Positions 12,723-26,340 of a stretch of 64,000 bases of DNA are shown one piece after another. The notes beneath the pieces are model-generated. The model did no database searches. It had not been told where the DNA came from and was given only the letters and a program-made list of their open reading frames with translations. The position numbers were made by a program, and so were the translations under genes. This stretch comes from Trochalopteron elliotii (Eukaryota > Chordata > Aves > Passeriformes > Leiothrichidae). Positions within the stretch are counted from its first letter, which is position 1. Each line of letters starts with the position of its first letter. The stretch is taken from contig JANPWX010000072.1 in NCBI GenBank assembly GCA_024734555.1, positions 3,878,420 through 3,942,419 on the forward strand. Direction: 5' to 3'.

Positions 12723-15176
12723 AGATGGCTTTTTCTCTGTAAATTGTCTGACCCTTCTAAAAGGAAGGCTTAAATATGGGACAGAAAAAGCAGAATTATT
12801 GATGCTGATTTTTATCACAAAGTTGTATACAGTTTTAGCAATGATCAGAAAATTAGTTGTTGATACTGTTTACAGATTACTCAAAAATTGAGGGAATGAT
12901 AAATAAAGAAGAAAAAAAATCAGCAAGACAAAATATTCTGAGTTTCAATATAGGCAAATATAAAGTCAAAAGTCTTCTTTTAAAAGAAGAAGGCTTGCCA
13001 TGGATATCTGGAAGAAAATATTATCTCTGATAAAGCCTTGTTAAGAGCTGTAAACTTTCATAAACTTCATTGTGACCTACGAAAAGTCTATGACATTGCT
13101 GTGTAAAGATGTTCATTGAGACATAGAAAGATAAAGACAAACTGAATTAGACTGAGCCCTACCAATTAACATTCCTGCAAGTTGTCAAGAGTCCCAATGG
13201 TAAAATCCTAGAATCAAGTAGAGACAAACTAAAAATAGTCAAATAATTAAAAATCTTAGTGACAGATTTTCTCATATTACATTATTTGGGTTATTAAGGG
13301 ACACTTCACTGTGGAGTTGGGTTTTTGGGAAACAACATAGATTGACAGCAGTTCCAGACAACATTGACTTTGTTGACAGAAACCTGTCAACCCTTTCACA
13401 GTTGCCAAGCCAACTACCTGAACTCTAGGCTACCACAGGCACAGGAAGAAATAAAGACAAAATCTGAAAACCAGTATATACCACATTGCCTTCTCCCTGC
13501 TCCACACATGAAGGAAGACTTGGCTCTTACTGTCTCTCCATACTCCACAGGTCCTTCTGCTTCCCCTCCTTATTTCTCATGTTTTTCTTAGTCTCACACT
13601 TTTTGCACTCCACTATGAAAATCCTACCTCAGATGTTAAAAGACTTAATTCCTTATACTATTGTTTTGTGTAGGCATACAGAAAAAGAGAATATCTTGGA
13701 AAACACCTTTGTATAAATCCATCAAGATTCAGGAAAATTTTGTTTCCAGAAATAAAGTTGTGGGTGAAGGTGTAAAGGTGAAGGTGTACAACTTCATTTG
13801 CAGGTGAGCCCCTTCACGTATTTAATTTAGTTAAATTAAATAAACTTTCTCCTTTTTTTGCATGTTTATTTTATGGTAAAAAAAAAAAAAACAACAAGAT
13901 CAGAGTTTTACAATGACCATAAAAACAATATCTAGCTTATTTTTAAGTGACTTCCTCATTATTCAGGAAGACTAATTATAACTACTCTAATACCACTGGA
14001 AAGGCTGCAAGACCCTTGGCTTCCTTGAAAAGTAAAAATAAGTCTTAAAAAGAAATCCTTACCTAATATATCATATTTTGATATAAAGTTTTGTTTATCT
14101 GCACCTTTACTGAAGAAGTTTCTGAAAAAAAAATTACCAGTTGCTAAGCAACTAAGCAAATTGAGTTCTGTGCATTTGAAATGCCAAATGTTACTTAACT
14201 ACTTAATATAAATGTTATATATCTATTTAATATTGTACATAAGTGTGTTAAACTGATATTGTGATTCTTCTAGGCCAATTTATTTAATCAGAAGTACTGC
14301 AGCATCTCCAAGAGCAATGATTATCCCAAAGGAATAAAGCAATATTCTGATTTATAAGCATGTAAATCTCAAATGGCAGCAGCTGGAGCCCCTCATGTCC
14401 CAAATTGGGACTGCAGCCGATGCTGAGCACAGTCATGGTTTCATTTCAAAAGACAAATGTTAATACATGGTAGCCGGAGAAGTACTGAAGAAATCAGAAT
14501 CATTAGATCTTGGGGAAATATTTAGGGAAACATATCTTCCAGTTTTGTATAATGGGAAAAAGAATAATTTTTTTAATCATAGTCCTTACATAAATGCAAT
14601 GAGAAAGAATCTTTTAATTAGCAAGAGCACTGCAGGAGCCTGTTGCTAAAAACTGGCAGTGGAAAAGTGCGAACTGCAATAAACCTGCTCTACTGTAGCA
14701 TGTATGATATTTAACCATTAAACCATTTTTTTTTTTTTCAAATGTGATGTTAGATCCCATTTTTCCATAGTGTTTAAGTTGTGATAAAAAGACAAGTATA
14801 CTCCTGTCTTGGGCCTGAAATCTGACTACATTGTCACAGCAGTCCATACTGGTTTTCCAGCCTGTGACCTGAGCAGTGGCCAGTGTGGAACACATATGAG
14901 ACAAGGTTCAGAATCCAAAGCAATCACACTTTTTTGTTTCATTTCCTCCTCCAGCCCTTTGTGGAAAATAAATAAATTACCCCTTAGCTTCAGTTTCATA
15001 ACACAACATTCCTTTTAATTTGCAGGATGGACTTGGACTAGGGTAGAAATCAGGTAAATTACATCACACAATCTTTTCTTTCTGTGCCTCCCACAGAAGA
15101 CTTTGTAACATTCCCAGAATATTTGACTCAACTTTTCCCAAAGTGTCACCTAAATCACTTATACTGTACTACGGGG
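12723..15176. other. Unique AT-rich non-coding DNA
   Basis: No gene or classified repeat is seen. There is a 14-A run at 13878-13891 and a short internal duplication (gtgaaggtgta) near 13762-13790. Open frames are short and uninformative. Confidence 0.55.
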
Positions 15177-15216
15177 TCTTTTTTTTCTTTCTTTTTTTTT
15201 TTTTTTTTTTTTTTTT
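15177..15216. repeat. T-rich tract with 25-T run
   Basis: A 40-bp pyrimidine tract ending in an uninterrupted run of 25 T (15192-15216). It may be the antisense poly-A tail of an old retroposed sequence or simple homopolymer growth; flanks give no clear answer. Its length is likely to be unstable and hard to sequence. Confidence 0.9.
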
Positions 15217-15336
15217 AACCTAATCTTCCATATTATACCTTCTGAAGTGTAACTTCAAGAAGAATTGATGAAGATTAGAGCTTATAGTTAAGAAAAATCT
15301 ATCTTTTATAGATAAAATTAACTTCTTTTAAACTTC

Positions 15337-15385
15337 AATAGTTGTACCATGCCAAAGACATTTCCTTTGGCATGGTATAACTATT
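15337..15385. repeat. Near-perfect inverted repeat (21-bp stem, 7-nt loop)
   Basis: The arm 15337-15357 is the reverse complement of 15365-15385 with a single exception, where a G faces T and can pair as G-U in RNA. The loop is acatttc. Pairing stops sharply outside the arms, so the stem is shorter than a usual microRNA precursor. No poly-T terminator or flanking gene suggests a specific function. It could be a cruciform-forming palindrome or a relic of a small transposon. Confidence 0.93.
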
Positions 15386-16840
15386 TCACCTCAACATCAC
15401 CCACTACAAAATTAAAAGATTCATTATAAATCATTTTCAAATCCACATGTCACAGCATACACATACCTGTATTATATTCATTGTGATAACTTAGATGGTG
15501 CTACTCAAATAGACAATGCAGTTTTTCATAATTAAAAGGATTTATACAGAACAGTGGACAGTGTATTTTTTCTGTTTAAGAGGTAGCAGTCTCATTTGCA
15601 TAACACGAACACACCCAGGCACCAATAATGCAATATTTCTGTTGTGTATAAATTTTTTACATTGAATGATACATTTTCTAACACCTTATTGCATACAAAC
15701 ATTTATTTAAACTCATGTTTTAGGATACACCTAATACTATGTACATGATCTGAAGGAGTTAACAACAGGAAAGATGGGGCTAGAAGGGTACAAACACCAC
15801 ATCAGAGATACACAGAGCTAACTCAAAGGATTAAGCATAAAACACTTTTCTCTTATGCGATGTTTGTATATTATTTTTACTTTAACATCTAGATCTCAGA
15901 TTTCACAGAACTAACTTAGGCCTAATGTATGAGCAGGCCAGAGCTGCTGACTCAGCAGCTGCCAATCTCCTACAGCCAGATGATTATTCTGTAGACAAAA
16001 CTTAATTTGTCTTCCTGTAAAGGTCCAGCATCCCCTCTAGGACTACAGAGTGTTGATCTTGACATATATTTATCTTCTTTTTCTGAACAAAATGCCCTAT
16101 TCAAATGCATCAGCAGTTTTCAGCTTGCAGGTGTGAGGTGAATATGTGATAGGAACTCATAAAATGTCTGTGAATAGAGCTGGTAGGTCAATGGGAGTCT
16201 CTATTTCTAGCACCTTTGTATCAAAAGTAGATGTAATTTCCACACAAGCATCTATGAAAATGTTTAATTAAGATATGCTGAGGTTACATCCCTACTTTTT
16301 AGTGATTCAACCATCCTTTTTGAATGGCTACACAATGTCTATGCCTCTATTACCTGATGAGGTTCAGCTAATTGGTGAAGTGGAAAATAAATCTGGCAGA
16401 AAGGGACCTTGATCTGATGAAGAAAAAAAAATTCAGGAATTCATAACAAGCACAGGGGAAGATAAGGAATAGACCAGGACTATCCTCTTTCAAGACAACT
16501 TTCTGTTGTCTTAGTCTTTACATCAAGATACATCGATACTCAGAAGTATGATATTATCCAAGGATAAGAAATTTTTAGTTCTATTCCCAATTCTGATTTA
16601 GCACAAGCTAACTGGATTTGTGTAGGAGGTTGATGGTGTTGCTGTTTGTCATCATATTATTCATGTTCTGCCCACTGAAAGTCAGCAGTGATGTTCCTGT
16701 TCCTTGTTTAGGCCTGGGCAGGTGCTGTAGCTGGCACAGGATTAGATTTTTGCTTTTGTCACAATTTATTACACTTACTTTGCAAGGTCAGTTCGGGTAG
16801 CTGAGGAAGGCTTGAGTATCAGGCTCCAACTTTGTAGAAA
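15386..16840. other. Unique AT-rich non-coding DNA
   Basis: No gene, classified repeat or RNA gene is recognised in this interval. Confidence 0.55.
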
Positions 16841-16914
16841 ATACATAAATATAAAAATATATAAATATAAAAATATATAAATATAAAAATATAAAATACA
16901 TAAATATAAATATA
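16841..16914. repeat. AT-rich minisatellite, 16-bp unit
   Basis: A 16-bp unit, ataaatataaaaatat, is repeated about three times from 16845 to 16892, followed by degenerate copies to 16914. The flanking aatacataaat is related. This is a simple tandem array, likely length-variable. Confidence 0.92.
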
Positions 16915-17862
16915 GCTATCTATGTCACAGCTGGAGAATACGTTTAACATTGAACTTGCTGCCAGCACTTCATGAATAATAGTGAATTTGCCTAAACACA
17001 TAATTCTGTATTATATTAACACAGTTTACTTCCTACAGAGAGTTTACATACTCAATGTAAGTAGCCACAGGCTATTTTCATAGCTATTAAATAAAACATC
17101 TTAAAGAATTAAAATAATAGATACCATTCTATTTTACTTATAAATTTTAGACAAAAATGTCAGGTTTTAATTGGAAATGTCCTTCCCCTTATCTTATGTT
17201 CACAGATAAATCCTCCTTTACACATTTTGGTCCCCTCAGAATTTGTAGTGTACTGCAAAGAACACAGATATTCAGTTGGTTAGGCACAGCTATAAGTAAC
17301 TCAGCAATGAGTAATACTGGAAAGAAAATTTTTTAAAATCCACTGAATTGAATCCAGTTGAATCCAACTGAAACAGAACTAAAAGGGATAGTCTGACCTG
17401 GCACACTCTGCACAAGGAAATAAAAAAAATGAAGAGAAATACTATTCAGCTTTTTGGTAGTAGATAATACAGCTCAATATTTATTTTTTCTATTGGTGCA
17501 ACCTTGTTGATTTCCCTACTGAAAATTCAGATGCAAATAATGTTATTTAGGTAGAGAAGCTGTTAGCACACAGTTGACAATTCCATTTAATGATGCTACT
17601 CTTCACAGCTTTTATTTCAAGTGTAAATAGAAGGTGTATTTTCCACTGATTCTTGTCCTGTCTAATGTGAATATTTACTGAACATCAAAGGAAAATAGCA
17701 ATATTCCTTGAAGCTGTGGTCTCAAAGGATATGAACTCTCTAAAGTGTTGTGCTTAGGATGTTGTTGCAGCTTCTGCAAACATTGCAATGAATCCTTCTC
17801 CTGCATCTGCAGATTTATGCCTTAAGCCATTGCTGACTTAGTAGTAATAATGAGACACAGTG
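16915..17862. other. Unique AT-rich non-coding DNA
   Basis: Nothing recognisable: no gene, no classified repeat, no long tandem or inverted repeat seen. Confidence 0.55.
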
Positions 17863-18335
17863 ATATGGCTCTGGCAGTTGCAGGCACCAGAAGGAACACG
17901 GCAGACGCAGGCACGCAGCAGGTCAAGGGAAAGCTTCTCTTCCTTTAATCATTTAATAATTATCTGACTCTATTACTTACATACATTTGTACAAACGTCA
18001 AGAGATTGGCTACACAGGTTGCCACCTCTTGACCTGGATGGTGAACATCACCGTCTATCACGTTTCTCCACCCAGAGCAGAAAAATGTAAACAATAGATA
18101 AATGTTAAAAATATACATTGTTTTCTTGAAGCTGCGTGAGAACAGCACTGCTTGAGTTCATACACTTGCAAGCAATAGAAAACTGAGGACAACATATGGC
18201 TGCAAATACAAAGCTAAAATCCAGCTTGTTTTTCAGCTGACTTAGGGTATTTTTTAAAGCAGCTGCTTCTGAACAAAAGTGGAGTCCAGCTATGACCGGG
18301 ACACAGGAGTTGAGTGCGCACTAAACTAAAAATAA
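17863..18335. mobile_element. Possible ERV LTR-like block
   Basis: A block less AT-rich than its flanks at its start, with a 'ggcaccagaaggaacacggc' and 'gcacgcagcaggtcaaggg' stretch near 17880-17930. It also carries a 'ggtgaacatcaccgtctatc' stretch and a 'tttctccacccagagcagaa' stretch near 18040-18085. These read like bird LTR sequence, most likely on the minus strand. Termini and target duplication could not be located, and no TATA box or poly-A signal is decisive. It abuts the CR1 copy at 18361. This call rests on general resemblance only. Confidence 0.4.
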
Positions 18336-18360
18336 GTTTTCCAACAATATTAATTTAGGA

Positions 18361-19108
18361 GGAGTCATTGATTCCCCCAAGGATAGAGAGGCTGTACAGA
18401 GAGATCTTGATAGAGTGTCGAGCTATCACCAACCATATGAAATTTAGCAAGGACAAATGCTGGATTCTGCATCTGCAGCTGTGTAATCCTTCATTGTGCA
18501 TGTGGACTGGGAGCACAGCCCTGAAGAAAGGAATCTGGGAGTTCAGTTGATTTTTAGCACAGTGTGAGTCAACAGTTTGTGCTGGCAGCCAACAGGGCCA
18601 GGCACATCCTGCAGTGCATTAGGTACAGTACAGCTGACTGTTCAGGAGATGCCATTGTCCCACTGTGCTGGGGCTTGAGCTGCCTCAGCTTGACTAGTAT
18701 GTGCAGTTCAGGGCTTCCCAATATGAGGAGATTCACTAGAATGTGTCCAAAGGAAGGCAAAAAGAAACGGTGAAAGGAATAGAGAGCATGAATTACAAAG
18801 AGTGACTAAGGATACTGGGTTTGTTCAGCCTAGAGGCAAGGAGACTGCAGGGTGCCCTCATTGCTGTTCAGAGCTTCCTCACTAACGGGAGCAGGGAGGG
18901 AGGTGCTGAACTCTTCTCTCTGGTATCCAGTGAAAGGACACAAGGGAATAGCATAAAGTGGCATTAGAGGAAGTTCAGATGAGCTGTTAGGCAAAATTCT
19001 TCACTTGTAAGGTGGTTGGGCACTGGAACAAGTTCACCAGGGAAGAGGTCACAGCCCTCAGCCTTCCAGCATTCAAGAGACACTCGAACAGTGCTTTAAG
19101 ATACATGC
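18361..19108 (+). mobile_element. CR1 LINE fragment, C-terminal ORF2 and 3' region
   Basis: Sense-strand CR1. It starts at a 'ggatagagaggctgtacaga' stretch in ORF2, passes through 'cttgtgctggcagccaacagg' equivalents and 'tttgttcagcctagaggcaa' (about 18820), and reaches the region of 'ggtggttgggcactggaaca' (about 19011). The last 60-100 bp of a normal CR1 3' end are missing. Numerous indels and stops make it non-functional. Divergence is clearly higher than in the 33-kb copy. Confidence 0.92.
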
Positions 19109-22100
19109 TTTAACTTACAGGTTACCCTATGTGGAGACAAGATTTGGATTCCTGTTTGTACAGCACAAGTTGTTTATCTTTTAAACTAAGGTAAGTCATT
19201 CTATTTAATTCTTGACTCATTTATTTAGTTCTAATTTAGCACAGGCAAGTTCTTATCCTATGTCTATTTACATGACTGAAAAACAGACTGAGGCTTTTGC
19301 AGCAGCAGGACCTCTTGGTCACAGTAAAACAAGTCCCAAACCCAGAAATTTTGAGGGATCTCTGCTGTGTGGCTATAAGTGGAGTCCAGTGTTACTCAGC
19401 ACAGTAAACAGTGCTATTAAGAATACATGTGCTGTGCCAAAACAGTTGTTTTTACAAGCCTTCTACTTTGTATTTCCTTTTTCTTGCAGAGCACAGCACA
19501 CCATGATGACACACAGTATGAATAATTTTCTGCTTCCTTTTCTGCACTGAAGCTTATGCAGAAGCCTGAGATATAGTGTGTCCTCTCTCACAGTGATCAG
19601 TAGTTGTTCCACAATTAGCGAATGTTGGCAGTGCACTGAGGAAAATCTTTTCTAGACTCCCTGTAAGTGAAGGGAAGGAATTTCTTAGGACTTAAAAATT
19701 TTCCGCATCTTGAAAGGTCTAGTTACTTTGTTAAGCCATATAATTGTTGTGCTAGTCTTACAAGCATAGTCAGTGTCTTTTAGCTGTACCCAAAGCAATG
19801 CCAGTTGTGTTATGTAAAGTCCAGTGCCCCACTGCACTCAGGTCCTAAATGATCTGCTCATGGTCATGTTGCAAATTTGCATTAGTGTGAAGAACAGAAC
19901 CAAGCCAGGGTGCTAAACATGGTGCACTTCCTACCCCTCAGTTTATTACCCTTTTTAACCAATTAAATTACCAATATAGTAAGTACAAATTCCAAATTTT
20001 ACAGATTTTGTGATTTTATACATCAAGAAATAACTTTCCTTCTCCAAGTCTTATGACAAATCATCATACTTCAGTGAATCTGGTCTATGCCTTAAAAACA
20101 GTTCTACTGCTGACAACAAAATTAGTAAACCTGCTGCTGTTTTAGGAGTGAGAATATAGGCTTTTTCTTACCTTTGATGGATTGGGAATATTAAATGACA
20201 CAAGTATTTTTTTCCAAATAAGGATTAAATTACACATCTTTAAAAATATATTATGAAAGAAGAGCCTATAGATAATAGACAGTTAAATGAAGTATTCAAC
20301 CAGTTTCTTTCCATTTTCTAAATTTAATAATAGCAAAAACCTGATTAGTGTGATTTTCAACTAACATTCGCTGTATTTTATATTAGTCTCCTTCTGAGTG
20401 ACGGTACAGTGGTGCCCTGACCTGAAGTAATAACTGGTTGTATGTTGTAATGGAGAGAATTTGTCCTCTGTTAACAAAAAAAACCAACATGAACTCTACC
20501 ATTTACCTTACTGAGAACAAAGGCTATACCTACATATCCAGTTTTATACCTTTGGTACATCACTGAATTCTTCTCTGTTTGTTTGCATTGCCTTTTATTT
20601 TTGTTTCCAAATTCTTTCAAGAGCATTTTCATTTCAGCTTTACAAAGAACATTTGACAGAGTATTTACTGATCATTGAACTATATACTATGATTACAAAC
20701 CTGATTTCATATAATTTCATGTCACTTGAAAAGATTAATGTGGCTGAGTATTATCTCTGCTTCTTAACAGTCATGCAGATCTGCAAGTTCTCCTTCACTT
20801 GTGACCTCTTTCTTCAAATGCATCAATTTCCTAGACTTAATACTAAAAGCCTAGTCATAAAGTGGTCTGAAAGAATTTTCCTCTGGAGCTATTCTGAGAT
20901 TTTTCCAATTAACTTAAAAAATGACTGACGCTATAAAGGTCACATATTCCATCTCCTTTTCTGTAACACCACAATGTCAGACAAAGGTTTGCAATAGTCA
21001 CATAGCTTTTTTTTTTTTTTTTGCTCTAGCATTTTTTTATGTTTCTTTTAATTATGATGTAAGAAGATTCCAGTGTATGCAAGTGGCAATAGGAAAAAAA
21101 AAACAAAAACAGAAAAAAAGAGCAATATGAAAAAGATTTTTTTCATGTCAGACACTTAAATTACTGATATTAGCTTAGCTTCCCAAGCAATTACAGTCTA
21201 TAACTGCAGGTGAATATTTGGCCCCAGTACCTTTTAAACTGATTCAAGATATAAAAACAAATGTCTTCCCACAGATGAGGAAAGTTGAAGAGAAAACTCT
21301 CATCCCATGAAAGCTTGTCTCAGTCATATCAGACATCAGAGAGATCAACTACAGGAGACTTTGACAGTCCACAAGGCTCCATTAATATTTTCATACCTAT
21401 AATTAATTGTCTAAGTGTGTTAGTTTGCCTAAAAAACTCTGAAAAATATAGAAAAACTCAGTAGAATATTCTTTAGGAAAAAACACTGATTCCTTCCTGA
21501 GAAGTCAAGAAAGGAGTGGTATGTGGTTAGTAATTAAAATATGTCTTTGTTAAAAAGCCTAATGGTATTTGCATATTTCAATAGGGTTTGTTTTCCAGAT
21601 TTACAGCTAATTTAAGTCCTTCAGGTAAATTAGGATTCATAGGATAGGCAAGGCATTAAATAACAAAGAAAGCACTTATTGGATTTATTTTAAAAAAATG
21701 GCCTCGAAAAAAATTCAGGAGTATTTCTGCAGTTGTTTCTTAAGTATTTATTTTAAGCAATCTATGCCATATTTCACCTTTGCTTTGCTTTTTCTTACAA
21801 CAAGCTATTTTTATTGTAGCCATGTTTTTTTCTTCATATCCAGCCATTCTCACCTAGCCTGGCTATTCTTCTTCTCTAGCTACTCTTCTTTGACAACACA
21901 AAATATCACCAGATAATAACTCTATTGCTAGTGACCTTCATTAGTTCTTTTCAGAGACTTTGAAGATGAAATCTCATTTTTTCTTTGCCAGTGGTCCCAA
22001 TTAATATATTTTGAACTGGGTTTTAGACCTGCTTCAAAGGGAAGATATGAAGAAAGTGTGGTGGAAGTATTTCTCGAGGAGATCTACTAGCTGCCATCAC

Positions 22101-24595
22101 ATGTCCTTGGCACATTTACTGAGACCTGGTCACCAGATCAAGCTCTCTCAGTAGTGAGAACAAAATGTGGCTTCCTTAATGTGTGTCAAAGGTCTGCTAT
22201 CAAAGCAATCTCACCAGGAAAATGGGATACATTTAGTAAATCTGGTTTAAGCTTCTATGGAAATGTGGCTGATGGAAAAGCAAAGAAGCATGGAATGGTG
22301 TCCATGCATAACACTGCCTTATACCATTAGTGTGAACCTGGGAGTAGTTAAGGGTTCAGTAATACTTAAAGAAATTACAGCAAATATTTGACAGTCTGAC
22401 ACAGCACTCAGAACAATAATAAAACACCTAGGAACAGCATTCTTTTTCCATAATTTTTAAATAAAGACTGCAAAGATTAAGTGTTAGGATATTTATAGGA
22501 ACATATTCTATCAAAAACACCACAAGGAAGGATTCTGTCATTCACTGGAGAGACTCAGAGTGTTACTGCACTCTCATATCACTGAATGCAATGAGCCACA
22601 CATTACAAAAACAAACAAACTCATAAGAAATGGAAAAGAAAATTGGAAAAGCTTCTATTGAAAGAAAGAACAACATACTGCTTAGAGAATTAGTAAAGCA
22701 TATTTCTTCACCGATGACTCAAATTCACCTCTGGCTGCTACATGGTTACAAGAATTCCAAGCTTCAGATAAGAGAGAGGCCCATGCAATGCCATGAAAAA
22801 ATGCAGAAAAGCTAGAGAAAGCAAGGAGGAATTAATAAGGAAGCTCTACTTCTCTGAAGACACAAAAAGAAGACTGGAGTGTATTGTGTTGAACATTTTA
22901 AAAAAAAAGGTGTTCTTGTCGTTTTTTTTTCAATGTGCTCAGGATGGAGAAATAAGAACTTAAATGAAATAATTTCTTACAGGTAAAAATAAAACAATTC
23001 TGAGAAAACATCTTAACTGTTATGCCTGCCATGAATCATACCACAAAACTAGAAAGGCTGTTTCAGGGATCACTTCCAAGCCCGTGCTGGATGTGGGGAG
23101 CAGAATGCTGATCAGTCCAGGTTGCCCAGATCTTGCCCTTGCTTCACAAGGAAGGAGGCAATATCAGAAAACCCATCTAAAGTCTTAACCTGGAAAAAAG
23201 TAACTGCCTGTTTTCAGATCTAACTATCAAAAGTTTCTGGTTACTGTGTCACAAGTGCACCAAAGCATCTGTCACTGTATTTAAGAACATCAGGAACAGC
23301 TGCATTAATTTTAGAGCAACAGCACATTCTGCAGTCAGTTAGGGGAAGACTGAGATTGGGAATTACGTTGCATTCCCACTTCCTAAGGAAATAAACCAGG
23401 AGAGAAATGGATATTTTTCCTCAGACTTTTAAAATTACTTTAGTGGGAACATTCCTGAAATCTCCATGTGTTTCTCAGCAGTAGTAAAGGTAACTATTTC
23501 TTTGATTAAACACTAATTTCAGCTTATTACATCTTTAATCATTGCAACATTTAATACAGATCATTTAATTTCTTGTGAAATTATTTTGACATTATTTTTC
23601 TCAACATGTGTTGACAGAAGTTGTTATCCATCAGCCTGTCAACAGGATATGACAGAGTAATTTCTGTCTGTCTGTAGTGAACTGAACAGGTCCTGACATG
23701 CTGGAAAGCAGTTTTTCAACTTAACACTCAGATTGAATTTAATATTAATAGCATTAGCATTCTGACTATGCAAGAAAATATAATGACACAGGTTATTAAA
23801 CTTCATGCTGGAGGGAAGAAGCTAATTGTCTGTAGAAGTCAGGAAAGAAGTTCCCTTTACTACAGTCTATCATCTCACAATAGGTTGCTGTATTACCCAG
23901 GAGTTCACTTTCCTTTAGAGTATCAGCTTCAACCTCTGTCTCAAGAGACAATACCAGCTGAGTATATGTTCTGCCCTCAACAGGAGTTCTTATATTTTTG
24001 CACATGAGCATTTGTTTCTTATTAGTTACTTTTAATATTAGACAACTCCATGTTTGATACCCTACCCGTTATGAATCTTTGTCCCACTCATTTACATGGG
24101 AAACGTGTCTCCTAGGATCTCTTCATTTTGGTTGAGAATGCTGCTTAATTTAATGTCTTACACTCCCAAAATCACATACTGGAGTGCACCTAGTAAATCA
24201 GAAGTATTAAATATTATACAAAGTATTTGAAAGCATTTTTTCACTGTATATTGTGCCATTTATAGAGCTTAATTTCTGGTGGCGTAAAGAATTGCTTTTT
24301 AAATACTAATTAGAAATTCAAACATGTTTAACCTATATTCAAAAAGAGTATAACAGTCAATTCATTTTCTTTTTACATGTAGAGACTACTGCTAGGAAAA
24401 CTCTATATTTTGATAGGGAAGTGAAGCTATACTTACCTCACAAGAGTACTTGAAATCCAAATACTCTCAAAACCACTTGATATTCCTTTGTGAAATAGTT
24501 TCTGTTCAGTTTAATGTAACAGCAATACTCCTTGATGTTACTTGTAAGCTGGTTTATCTGCCGGGGGTTTGTGAATGCCACATGGATATAAGGCA
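19109..24595. other. Unique AT-rich non-coding DNA, about 5.5 kb
   Basis: I find no gene or classified repeat. Short homopolymers include a T run at 21007-21022 and an A-rich stretch near 21092-21118. A 112-codon frame at 19212-19550 begins with TTG and has no recognisable domain, so it is not called. Very old repeats may be hidden. Confidence 0.55.
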
Positions 24596-24905
24596 CAGTG
24601 TGGGATCCAGTATTGATCCCTGTGGGACCTTACTCATGACAGGCTGCCAGCCTGAGTAAAACCCTCTAATTACTACTCTGACTATGACCTCTTAGCCCAT
24701 TTCCTACCTGTCTCACAGGCCACCCACCCAATCTGCATCTCGACAGTTTGTCCATGAGGCTGCAATGGGAAGCAATCTTGAATGCTTTTCTCAAATACCG
24801 GTAAACAGCATCCACTGCTCTTCCTGTGTTGATGGAAGATATTTTTTTGTTGTAGAGGATGATTAAGTCAGTCTGGCATGCTTTAGCTTTTGTGACACTC
24901 CTCAC
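24596..24905 (-). mobile_element. Old CR1 LINE fragment, ORF2 RT region
   Basis: On the plus strand the order of phrases matches antisense CR1: 'tgggatccagtattgatccc' then 'tgtgggacc', 'ggctgccagcctg', 'tttgtccatgaggctgcaat', 'gtaaacagcatccactgctc'. The minus strand therefore carries part of the reverse transcriptase. The copy is short, with no intact frame, and is among the more diverged CR1 pieces here. Confidence 0.82.
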
Positions 24906-26140
24906 CAGCTTGTCTGAAAACTTCCCCTTTTTTCATTAGCTACCAATTGCTTGTAGTGGAAAGGCACTTCATATTAGTCTCTAATTTGCTCAGGGTGTAG
25001 AACTCTCATTCTGAATGTTGTTATTTTCTTCTTGAGGTGACCTCTTGAGAATAACTTTCTGACTAGGAAACACAGGCAGTAAAAGTGAGTGAGCCTGACA
25101 CCAAAAGGGATTCCTTGCTATAATCTAATTTCATAATTACTTTATTTCCAGGACAATCAGTTCTATTTTCAGACTTTATTTCCCAGCTATCAACTATATT
25201 ATGTGAAAAGTGGAAAGAGGATTCTACTAATTACAGCTTAATGGCTGAGTCAAAATTGTGTTCCACTTATCTGCCCTGCCTCTTCAAAGAAGTGAATGCT
25301 ACATATGCTTTCTCTGCTGACAAATCCTTCAGGATACTGTATCCAGAAATAAAATGGATCATTAATTAATAATTCTCACCAACCTCTGGGCCTTCAGTTT
25401 TGGGAGGGGAAGTGATGAATTGTTTGCAAATAATTTTTAATTGCTTTTTTTTTTAATCACTTTTAATTGCCCACTCCAGTCAATTAGAGTCAGCACAAGC
25501 TGGCTGAATTTACATTGAGCTCAGGGATCCATAACAAAGTCTTGACAAACTGTACTTGTTCTTTTCTGTTTGGTAGGTGACTGAGCAAAGACTTTAACTT
25601 ACCGAATGTGTTAACAATGAAAATTTCTTTCAATTTAGTATTTAAAAGTCTTTTCTGTATGCAGTGATGTAATTTGTTTTGTCACAGTGTTGCCTTTCCA
25701 TTAACACCAAGAACATCATGGCGGCAATAAGACTGACCAGATCCTGAGCTATAGGACAATTACATTGTCAGCAGAAAAGCTCTACATATTAGTATGCTTA
25801 GAAAGTATGCTTAGAAGGATTGCAAACTGTGGGTTGTTCTGAAATCTGATGGAGAGTTTTTTTCCTATCTCAGATGCTGAAATTACAATCTTGAACTAGA
25901 AACAATATTTTAGAAAAGTTTGCTAACAACTTGTTACAGAGAAGTCAGGCTTTTCAGGGGCTGTAGTGCTTGTAGTGTATGTATCAAAGCCTGTTTTACC
26001 TCTCTCATATAGGGGTCTTCAAATATTTGGACTAAATTTGCATTAGCTTCAAAAGTAGGAGACAATGTTAACAACAGAAATTGTCTCTCAGCTAAAGATA
26101 ACTTACGCTTTCATTTACCAGTTTATAACTTGAATGAGAC
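24906..26140. other. Unique AT-rich non-coding DNA
   Basis: No gene or classified repeat is recognised. A 13-bp word, agtatgcttagaa, is tandemly duplicated near 25790-25818. Confidence 0.55.
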
Positions 26141-26340
26141 AATCATGGAAAGATTTAATCTGGAAGGAAGCTCTGGACATCTCTAGTTCACAAGAATGTC
26201 TAAATTCAAAACTATATCTGTTTGCTCAGGACCTCAAATAGAGGCTGAAGGTCTTCAAGGATGGAGATTCCAGTTTCTCTGGTTAATATTTCCCAGTGCC
26301 AAATAATTTTCATGATGACAATTTTTTACTTTATCTTCAT
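26141..26340 (-). mobile_element. CR1 LINE 3' end, old
   Basis: The plus strand begins with an 'aatcatggaaagattt' stretch, the antisense CR1 terminus, and runs into 'ggtcttcaaggatggagatt' and a 'tctctggttaatatttccca' stretch. The minus strand is thus the final 200 bp of a CR1 copy. It is heavily mutated and 5' truncated. Confidence 0.8.

Noticed and set aside
15337..15385. Hairpin as a microRNA gene
   Set aside because: The stem ends abruptly at 21 bp, without the additional basal stem normally needed for Drosha processing; kept only as an inverted repeat.
19212..19550. 112-codon plus-strand open frame in unique DNA
   Set aside because: Begins with TTG, has no recognisable domain and no splice or poly-A context.
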